Below, in pieces: positions 7,445 through 12,793 of a DNA stretch of 19,509 bases; positions within the stretch are counted from its first letter, which is position 1; the number at the start of each line of letters is the position of its first letter. Both the position numbers and the translations under genes were made by a program. Source of the stretch: DASPKW01 sp038244055 (lineage in GTDB: Bacteria; Planctomycetota; Phycisphaerae; Tepidisphaerales; Tepidisphaeraceae). The notes beneath the pieces are model-generated. The model was not told the origin of the DNA and searched no databases. It saw nothing but the letters and a program-made list of their open reading frames with translations. The stretch covers positions 1 through 19,509 of the forward strand of contig JBBRTW010000082.1 in assembly GCA_038244055.1 (NCBI GenBank), read 5' to 3'.

Positions 7445-8215
7445 ATGTCATCGAATTTTGAAGCACCCGAAGAAATGCGGATCGCGTCGTTGCGGCAGAA
7501 GAAGGTTCAGGCCAATATTAAAATCCTGGAGCCCGGGGCCGGTACGCCCTGGGAAGATCGCGGGTCATCGGGCTTTGTGTCGGGGTTTTTCAAGACGGCG
7601 ATCATGGCGATGGTCCAGCCGCGCAAGCTGCTGTATGCGATACGCCGGCCGGATACGGCGGGGGATACGCGGGTTCTGACGATCATCTACGGCGTGTTCT
7701 GGGGGCTGGGCTGGGTGATCAATGACCTGATGGACCACATCTGGGCGAGCAGAGCCTACGACGCGGCGGCGAAAGCGCGGGTGGCGGTGCCGGGAAGGCT
7801 TAGCGCGGCCAGCGCGCTGCCGCCGGAACTGGATATCCAGGCGATGATCACGCACTTCATCCTTGGCGTGGTGGGAACCTGGCTGATTTTGACATTCGTG
7901 TCGCGCCTGTTCCACAAGCTGGTGGCGACCGGCTCGGAGGTGCAGAAAGCGCCGCCGGTGCTGATGTTCAACGCGATGGCCTACTGCCTTGGGCCGAGCA
8001 TTCTGGCGCTGATCCCGTTCCAGATCGGCCCGGGGATCGCGCTGGTGTGGATCGTCGGATTGTGGATATACGCCGGTGCGACCCGGCTGGCGGTGAAGGC
8101 CGCCAACTCGCTGATCTGCATCATCATCTCGGCCGGCGGCGTCATCGGCGGCTCGGCCGGGCTGTATTTCCTCGTGAAATGGGCGATGCGCAAACTGGAC
8201 TTGATTCCCGAGTGA
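7445..8215 (+). CDS. Membrane protein with Yip1-like domain
   Basis: A 256-residue integral membrane protein. After a hydrophilic N-terminus of about 60 residues come about five hydrophobic segments, near residues 75-95, 135-155, 175-195, 198-215 and 222-245. The pattern of a short linker, a GVVGTWLIL helix, then CLGPSILALIPF and a VWIVGLWIYAGATRLA helix resembles the Yip1 domain family; this is a fold-pattern call, not a motif match. The ATG at 7445 has GGAG (7434-7437) seven bases upstream; an upstream in-frame start at 7394 lacks such support. The function is unknown; bacterial Yip1-domain proteins have no settled role. Confidence 0.65.
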   Translation: MSSNFEAPEEMRIASLRQKKVQANIKILEPGAGTPWEDRGSSGFVSGFFKTAIMAMVQPRKLLYAIRRPDTAGDTRVLTIIYGVFWGLGWVINDLMDHIWASRAYDAAAKARVAVPGRLSAASALPPELDIQAMITHFILGVVGTWLILTFVSRLFHKLVATGSEVQKAPPVLMFNAMAYCLGPSILALIPFQIGPGIALVWIVGLWIYAGATRLAVKAANSLICIIISAGGVIGGSAGLYFLVKWAMRKLDLIPE

Positions 8216-8217
8216 GA

Positions 8218-8250
8218 TGGAACCACGAAGGGCACGAAGGGCGCGAAGAA
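8218..8250 (+). repeat. Nonamer tandem repeat (CACGAAGGG type)
   Basis: Three degenerate 9-base units (CACGAAGGG, CACGAAGGG, CGCGAAGAA) lie between the Yip1-like stop and the methyltransferase start. A related stretch is at 9482-9503. I know this as a widespread dispersed repeat usually mistranslated as NHEGHEGHEG. Its frame runs into the methyltransferase, so start calls upstream of it should be distrusted. Confidence 0.72.
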
Positions 8251-9051
8251 ATGATGGAGATGTTGCTCGAAACAGCCCAAATGAATGACGCGGCGCAGCG
8301 CGTTGGCGCGGCGAATAATGTGCGCGCGGCGGATAAACTGGCAGCCCTGCGGCAGCGGCTGCTGCATCGCATCGGCCGGCGGTTCAGGACCCTGACCGAG
8401 GAAGTGAGTGTCGGGCCCGTGAAATTGAATTTCACGCGCATCGCCGATCCCAATTTCGTGCTCGATGAAATGGCCGAGGCGGAGGACCTGAAGGATAAAC
8501 TGGCCGGCTACCGCAGGCCATCGGACGATCTGAATCTGCCGTACTGGGCGGAGCTGTGGGATAGCGCTTACGGGGTCTCGGATTATTTCCGGCAGCTTTT
8601 CCCGGCCGATCAGTTGTCGCGCATGAGCGTGCTCGATCTCGGATGCGGCATGGGCCTGACCGGAACCGTGGCCGCGGCGCTGGGGGCGAAGGTGCTCTTC
8701 GCGGATTTGTCGCCCGATGCGCTGCTGTTCGCGCAGCTCAATTCAGCACCGTATGGAGAGCGCGTGCGCACCCGGCAGCTCAATTGGCGAACGGCGCGAT
8801 TGACCGAGCAATTCGATTTGATCATCGGCGCGGACATTTTATACGAGCGGGCGCAATGGACTTATCTCGAGCCCTTCTGGAAGGGCCATGTGCGCGCCGG
8901 CGGAATGGTCATGCTCGGCGAACCGGGGCGGTCCACCGGCGATTATTTTCTCGACTGGATCCAGGGTCGCGGCTGGAATCTGGAGCGCGCCGAGCAGGCG
9001 GTGGCGACGCGGCCCAGGCCGATTCGCCTGTTCAAATTGACTTTGGAATAG
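8251..9051 (+). CDS. Class I SAM-dependent methyltransferase (Methyltransf_16-like)
   Basis: A 266-residue protein with a SAM-binding Rossmann fold. Motif I is VLDLGCGMGLTG (127-138), the acidic ribose-binding residue is D152 in VLFADLSPDA, and the post-I signature is GADILYE (193-199). The upstream segment LNLPYWAELWDSAYGVSDY (95-113) resembles the pre-motif of the METTL/Methyltransf_16 group, which includes protein-lysine methyltransferases, so a protein substrate is plausible but unproven. Two adjacent ATGs (8251 and 8254) follow a repeat, and another in-frame ATG is at 8281. None has a strong ribosome binding site, so the start is uncertain by up to 10 codons. Confidence 0.8.
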   Translation: MMEMLLETAQMNDAAQRVGAANNVRAADKLAALRQRLLHRIGRRFRTLTEEVSVGPVKLNFTRIADPNFVLDEMAEAEDLKDKLAGYRRPSDDLNLPYWAELWDSAYGVSDYFRQLFPADQLSRMSVLDLGCGMGLTGTVAAALGAKVLFADLSPDALLFAQLNSAPYGERVRTRQLNWRTARLTEQFDLIIGADILYERAQWTYLEPFWKGHVRAGGMVMLGEPGRSTGDYFLDWIQGRGWNLERAEQAVATRPRPIRLFKLTLE

Positions 9052-9060
9052 CAAGCGAAA

Positions 9061-9105
9061 TCGCGAAAAATATGCGGCAAAATGGCGGTGAATCGATTTT
9101 CGCGA
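9061..9105. repeat. Inverted repeat downstream of methyltransferase gene
   Basis: TCGCGAAAA (9061-9069) and TTTTCGCGA (9097-9105) are perfect 9-base complements with a 27-base loop, starting 10 bases after the methyltransferase stop. It may end that transcript, but there is no T-run after the right arm. It also lies just upstream of the predicted promoter of the structured RNA. Confidence 0.5.
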
Positions 9106-9131
9106 AATAGGATTCATTCTCGAAGAATTGA

Positions 9132-9160
9132 TTGCCCGGCGATGATTTGGACGATATAGT
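9132..9160 (+). promoter_or_regulatory. Predicted sigma-70-type promoter of the structured RNA
   Basis: TTGCCC (9132-9137) as -35 and TATAGT (9155-9160, five of six consensus bases) as -10 are separated by 17 bases. The implied transcription start near 9167 falls one or two bases before ACGGA, the 5' strand of the outermost RNA stem. This agreement between promoter and fold is the main support. Confidence 0.6.
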
Positions 9161-9166
9161 TCGTCA

Positions 9167-9420
9167 GTACGGAAGTGTTCTGCCGTGTACGTGCTTGAGG
9201 GCCAGATTTTGGCAAACCGATAAGCAGACCCACGGGGATCGCCGCTTGCCGGCCGCACGCCCGCATGCCTGTTCTGGTGGAGAAATCCCCGGACCGGGCG
9301 CAGACGGGATCCGAAAGGCAATATAGACCGGAGAACCCTCCGGATCGGCGCATCACCCACGTTTTTACTTGGGTTTGACCAAACCACCCCTCACACGGCA
9401 CAAGTGGATCTCCTCCGTAT
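9167..9420 (+). ncRNA. ssrS: Structured non-coding RNA, probable 6S RNA
   Basis: About 250 bases with long-range helices that close the whole segment: ACGGA/TCCGT (9169-9173 and 9414-9418), TGCCGTGT/ACACGGCA (9181-9188 and 9393-9400), GAGGG/CCCTC (9197-9201 and 9388-9392), and TTTGGCAAACC (9208-9218) with GGTTTG and CCAAA (9372-9377 and 9379-9383), bulging one A. A small hairpin ACCCA/TGGGT (9355-9374) competes at the 3' side of the central region. This rod with a central bubble and a 3'-side hairpin is the 6S RNA architecture; 6S RNA mimics an open promoter and binds sigma-70 RNA polymerase. The spaced blocks GGGCCAG (9199-9205) and CCGATA (9217-9222) resemble E. coli 6S as I recall it. No match to RNase P, tmRNA or SRP RNA cores was seen. 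Confidence 0.55.
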
Positions 9421-9424
9421 TTTT

Positions 9425-9460
9425 CGCCCGAGACCTCCGATGAGGTGTCGGGCGTTTTTT
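9425..9460 (+). terminator. Strong intrinsic terminator of the structured RNA
   Basis: CGCCCGAGACCTC (9425-9437) pairs with GAGGTGTCGGGCG (9442-9454) at 12 of 13 positions around a CGAT loop, followed directly by six T (9455-9460). This is a textbook rho-independent terminator on the plus strand. It separates the RNA gene from everything downstream. Confidence 0.92.
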
Positions 9461-9477
9461 ATTGCCCGGGGCCCGGA

Positions 9478-9831
9478 TTAATCGCGAAGGCCGCGAAGGC
9501 ACGATGGGCGGCGAGAAGAAGAAACAATTCGGCCGGCGTGGAAGGGATTGAGACTTATCAGGCTCGGCAGATCGAGACACGCCCTTCGAATGAAATCACT
9601 ATCGTTGCACGATTCGGAGGGATTCATCCGCAATGTGCGGAGCTTGGCGGAGACGTGGTCATCGATGTAATTGGCCGAGGCGATGGGTCGCCACTGAAAA
9701 TCCGGCCGGGCCGCGACGAAGGCGAGGCGGACCGGCTGCTGGCATTGGAGGTAGCGGACGACCGACGGAACGGGCGTTTTCCGGGTTTGGAGCGGGATAT
9801 TAGTCTGGAATGAGTGCTCGGATGAGTGGTT
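9478..9831 (-). pseudogene. Remnant of a DUF1549-type planctomycete protein
   Basis: A minus-strand frame of 117 codons, open between TAG at 9832-9834 and TAA at 9478-9480, with no start codon in a sensible place. It reads, in pieces, PSVVRYLQCQQPVRLAFV, then ARPDFQWRPIASANYIDDHV, then KLRTLRMNPS and DFIRRACLDL. This matches my knowledge of the segment leading into and starting DUF1549 (PSCyt2) domains of large planctomycete cytochrome/DUF1553 proteins, which are typically 700-1000 residues. After the LDL the family match stops and the frame runs into a CGCGAAGGC repeat. It is therefore an internal fragment of a decayed gene rather than a short protein. Confidence 0.65.
9482..9503 (+). repeat. 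Degenerate nonamer repeat (CGCGAAGGC type)
   Basis: CGCGAAGGC occurs twice in tandem, followed by ACGATGGGC, in the same style as the repeat at 8218-8250. It lies at the broken end of the DUF1549 remnant, so it may mark the site where that gene was truncated. Confidence 0.6.
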
Positions 9832-9992
9832 CTACGAAGCGTCTGTCGGGTCTTCTCCCTGCAAAAAAGTCACCTGCAGAATTTGCACTCATCTGAGTTT
9901 CACGTTCCAGATTGTACTTTACCCCTGACAAGTGCGAGTTTGGCGCGTGCCGGCTCCCATACCATTTGCGAATTTCGAGATGAGGTGCCGTT

Positions 9993-10706
9993 ATGCAATC
10001 GTTCACGAACAGGAATCCCGCAGCGTTCGAAAGTCTGGAAACCCGGCGAATGCTTTCGGCAAGCCTCACGGCCAAGGGAACGCTCGATATCGAAGGGGGC
10101 CGCAGGTCCGATACTATTAATGTATCGGTGGATGCAAAGCACCATTCGCTGCTGGATGTCAGCGTAAATGGCCAGGTCACCAAGTTCAAGGCTGCCAGTG
10201 TTCGGCGAATTTCTGCCCTGGGCAATCGCGGCAACGACAGTATCACCGTGGCCACGAATGTCGCGGCCGCGGGGGGCATTACCGAGGATGGCGGCGACGG
10301 CAACGATACGCTCGATGGCGGCGGCGGAAATGAAACGCTCAGCGGCGGCCTGGGCGATGACAGCATCCTCGGCGGCGACGGCGCGGATGTCGAGCACGGC
10401 GATGGCGGCAATGATACGCTTATGGGCGGAACTGGCAACGACACGCTCGAAGGCGGCGATGGCGCTGACAGCCTCAACGGCGGCGGGGGCAACGATGTCG
10501 TAGACGGCAATGCCGGCGTCGATACGGAAGTCGGCGGCACGGGCAACGATACGCTCCACGGCGATGGAAGCGATGATGTGCGCGGCGACAGCCACGATCT
10601 GACCGATGACAATTCCGGGCCGGATGATGGCCACGATGGCGGGGGCGGCAGCCCGAACGATTTGCTTGAGGGCGTGAGCCATAAGCACGATGGGCTCTTC
10701 GCCTGA
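9993..10706 (+). CDS. Secreted RTX-repeat protein with LEPR-XLL-type N-terminus
   Basis: A 237-residue acidic protein. The N-terminus carries FESLETRRMLSA (12-23), a variant of the LEPR-XLL motif found on planctomycete extracellular proteins. A short beta domain (about 25-95) follows, then about eleven nonapeptide repeats of the GGxGxDxLx kind (about 98-198; for example GGDGNDTLD and GGTGNDTLE) that form calcium-binding parallel beta-rolls in RTX proteins. The tail (200-237) is rich in Asp, Gly and His. GAGG (9982-9985) lies seven bases before the ATG. There is no enzymatic domain and no type I secretion gene nearby; a structural or calcium-dependent surface role is inferred. Confidence 0.82.
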   Translation: MQSFTNRNPAAFESLETRRMLSASLTAKGTLDIEGGRRSDTINVSVDAKHHSLLDVSVNGQVTKFKAASVRRISALGNRGNDSITVATNVAAAGGITEDGGDGNDTLDGGGGNETLSGGLGDDSILGGDGADVEHGDGGNDTLMGGTGNDTLEGGDGADSLNGGGGNDVVDGNAGVDTEVGGTGNDTLHGDGSDDVRGDSHDLTDDNSGPDDGHDGGGGSPNDLLEGVSHKHDGLFA

Positions 10707-10799
10707 TGTCGCGGTTTTCCATCCTTCCCCCCCCCGAGCGGCCACGACACCCACCGTGTCCGCTCGCTTTGGTATTGACGGACACAGGGGTTCGGAAAA

Positions 10800-10834
10800 T
10801 TCTTCAGGGCAGACAAGAATGTCCACCCCACCGG
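10800..10834. repeat. Possible dispersed repeat in 150-base intergenic gap
   Basis: The core GCAGACAAGAATGTCCACCC (10809-10828) translates to RMSTPP on one strand and GWTFLSA on the other. I recall GWTFLSA-like peptides as a frequent misannotation of planctomycete intergenic repeats. It lies between the convergent RTX and rsmG genes. The same gap has a run of nine C near 10728-10736. Confidence 0.5.
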
Positions 10835-10856
10835 AAGTCCCTTTCGGAAAGTGCGA

Positions 10857-11561
10857 TCAGCGAATGGGCTTGCCCTTGGCGAAGGTGGGGTCGCGCGGAT
10901 ATTGAATCGGCGAGCGGCCGAGCTTGGGGATTTCGACGATGACGTGGTGCTCGGTGCCGGGAAGCGCTACGGGGTGGATGATGGCTTGGCCGCCGTTGAG
11001 CATTTTGATGGCTTTCTCGGCCTCGGGAAGTTCCTCGGCGATCTTAGCGCCCTTCATGGCCAGAAACTTGCCGTGGTTCTTGACCAGGGGCAGGCACCAT
11101 TCGACGAGGAAGTCGAGCGTGCCGACAGCGCGGGCGGTGACGATATCGCAAGCATCGCGCAGCGTGCCCCGGCCGGCCGATTCAGCGCGCTCGCCGATGA
11201 CGTGGACGTTGCTCAGGCCGAGCGTTTTGGCGGTGCTGCGGAGGAAGACAGCCTTTTTCTGGGTGGATTCGATGAGAAAAACTTTTGCATCCGGGCGCGC
11301 GATGGCCAGGGGCAATCCCGGCACCCCGCCCCCGCTGCCGACATCGGCGAGCTGAATCGGGCCGGCGGGCAGGAAGGGCAGGAGCGTGAGCGCATCGCCG
11401 ACATGCGAAACCTCCGCCGATGCGCGGTCGTCGATGCGGGTGAGGTTCATTCGCAGGTTGGCCTGGAGAAGCAGGTCGATGTAGGTCGAGAGCTTTTGAT
11501 GCTGCTCGGGCGAGAGGGTGAGATTAGCGCGGGAGGCAAGTTGGTTCCAGAGTTCATTCAC
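10857..11561 (-). CDS. rsmG: 16S rRNA (guanine-N7)-methyltransferase RsmG
   Basis: A 234-residue protein matching RsmG (GidB), which methylates G527 of 16S rRNA using SAM. The signature is the SAM-binding segment LADVGSGGGVPGLPLAI (71-87) followed by LIESTQKKAVFLR (97-109), both characteristic of the family; NLTRI (39-43) in the N-terminal helices is also typical. The length fits. The GTG at 11561 is taken as the start because the only nearby ATG (11563) is out of frame and stops after two codons; no clear ribosome binding site is seen, and an in-frame ATG at 11609 would add 16 residues. It is divergent from the SDR gene, with 46 bases between them. No gidA/mnmG neighbour is present. Confidence 0.9.
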   Translation of the reverse strand: MNELWNQLASRANLTLSPEQHQKLSTYIDLLLQANLRMNLTRIDDRASAEVSHVGDALTLLPFLPAGPIQLADVGSGGGVPGLPLAIARPDAKVFLIESTQKKAVFLRSTAKTLGLSNVHVIGERAESAGRGTLRDACDIVTARAVGTLDFLVEWCLPLVKNHGKFLAMKGAKIAEELPEAEKAIKMLNGGQAIIHPVALPGTEHHVIVEIPKLGRSPIQYPRDPTFAKGKPIR

Positions 11562-11607
11562 GCCATGGAGGGTATCATGGGAAGGCGACGGCAAACAGGA
11601 GACGATC

Positions 11608-12396
11608 ATGGGAATGCTCGATGGAAAAGTTGCGATGATCACAGGGGCGGCCAGCGGGATCGGCCGGGAGACCGCGCGGCGGTTTGCAAAAGAGGGGGCG
11701 AAGGTCGCGGTGGTAAGCCTGAAATCGGAAGAGGAGCGGGCGGTGAGCCTGTGCGCGGAGATCGCGCGCGAGGGTGGCGCGGCGGTTTTCATTCCATGCG
11801 ATGTATCGCGCGAAGAAGATGTTCGCGCGGCGGTGAAAGGAACTATTCAAAAGTTCGGCCGGCTCGACATCGTGATGGCCAACGCCGGGATCAATGGCGT
11901 CTGGGCACCGATCGATGAACTGATGCCCGGGGAATGGGACCGCACGATTGCCGTCAACCTGCGCGGTACGTATCTGGCCATCCACTGCGCCGTTCCGGAA
12001 TTGAAGCGCGCCGGCGGCGGGAGCATCATCATCGTCAGCAGCGTGAACGGCACGCGCACCTTCGCCAACGCCGGCTCGACGGCCTACAGCGTTTCCAAGG
12101 CCGGGCAGGTGGCGCTGATGAAGATGGCAGCGCTGGAACTGGCGGCGAGCAATATTCGCGTGAACGCGATTTGCCCGGGGGCCACCGATACGGAAATCGG
12201 CAGCAGCACGATCAAGCGAAATGTCGAGACGATCAAAGTCGGCGTGCATTTTCCCCATGGCGCGCCGGGAATCCGCAATGGGCAGGCCCGGCCGGCGGAT
12301 ATCGCGGATGTGTGCCTTTTCCTTGCCAGCGATCTGGCGCGGCACGTATCGGGGGCGGAAATTTTTGTGGATGGGGGATTCTCCCTGGCGGTGTGA
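11608..12396 (+). CDS. Short-chain dehydrogenase/reductase (SDR), classical type
   Basis: A 262-residue NAD(P)-dependent oxidoreductase of the classical SDR family. Motifs: the dinucleotide loop TGAASGIG (12-19), CDVS (64-67), NAG (92-94), the catalytic serine region IIVSSVNG (141-148) and YSVSK with Y160 and K164, then NAICPGATDT after the active site and a C-terminal GAEIFVDGGFS, typical of FabG-like enzymes. The Ser-to-Tyr spacing is about two residues longer than usual. AGGAGA (11597-11602) lies five bases before the ATG at 11608, which decides the start over the ATG two codons later. The substrate is unknown; there is no fatty-acid gene context to support FabG itself. Confidence 0.88.
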   Translation: MGMLDGKVAMITGAASGIGRETARRFAKEGAKVAVVSLKSEEERAVSLCAEIAREGGAAVFIPCDVSREEDVRAAVKGTIQKFGRLDIVMANAGINGVWAPIDELMPGEWDRTIAVNLRGTYLAIHCAVPELKRAGGGSIIIVSSVNGTRTFANAGSTAYSVSKAGQVALMKMAALELAASNIRVNAICPGATDTEIGSSTIKRNVETIKVGVHFPHGAPGIRNGQARPADIADVCLFLASDLARHVSGAEIFVDGGFSLAV

Positions 12397-12398
12397 GT

Positions 12399-12531
12399 GT
12401 CTCTTTTTGTGGTGCGGGCGTCCATGCCTGCCATAAAGGGGGAAAAATTAAATGCGGGCGTGGATGGCATCCGCCGCTGCTGCAATAAAGTACAAAAGAG
12501 ACGAATGCAGGCGTTGACGCCCGCACCACAA
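12399..12531. repeat. Composite palindromic element with interleaved inverted repeats
   Basis: TTGTGGTGCGGGCGTC (12407-12422) is the exact complement of 12516-12531, and the match extends inward to 25-base arms with two mismatches (12407-12431 and 12507-12531). A second pair, GTCTCTTTTTGT (12399-12410) with ACAAAAGAGAC (12492-12502), interleaves with it. The middle holds a third related GCGGGCGTGG segment (about 12455) and the self-complementary GGATGGCATCC. No open frame with coding character. It lies directly after the SDR stop and may be a small non-autonomous mobile repeat or a terminator. Confidence 0.7.
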
Positions 12532-12793
12532 TTCAGGGCCGTTGGAATGCCGCAAGCGCCCTCGGCGTCTCAAGATACTGTGGGTCCGATTGGAATCTTG
12601 GTTGACCAAGCAGGCCATCCGGTTGTCCGATAAGCAACGTATCCGCCCGATTGTGCGGCCTGAGGCAGATGGGCAGCGATGTCGGCACGCGGATTCACCT
12701 TCGGGCGCGATGAATCGGGTAAATCGCGGCCTGTTTAGACGTTACATTATGTCTCTTCCGCTTCGTAACGTGTCCATTGCTACATGGGAGATC

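Noticed and set aside
9167..9420. RNase P RNA, tmRNA, SRP RNA or a cobalamin riboswitch as the identity of the structured RNA
   Set aside because: The conserved cores (GAGGAAAGTC, the tmRNA tRNA-like ends, the SRP GGAAGG tetraloop region, the B12 box) are all absent, and an intrinsic terminator isolates it from any downstream gene.
9800..10831. Two long minus-strand frames rich in Pro/Ser or Ala/Val/Ile repeats
   Set aside because: Both are antisense readings of the RTX nonapeptide repeats and inherit their periodicity.
10851..11918. A 355-codon plus-strand frame across rsmG
   Set aside because: Antisense to rsmG and out of frame with the SDR; no recognisable domain, while rsmG on the other strand has clear motifs.
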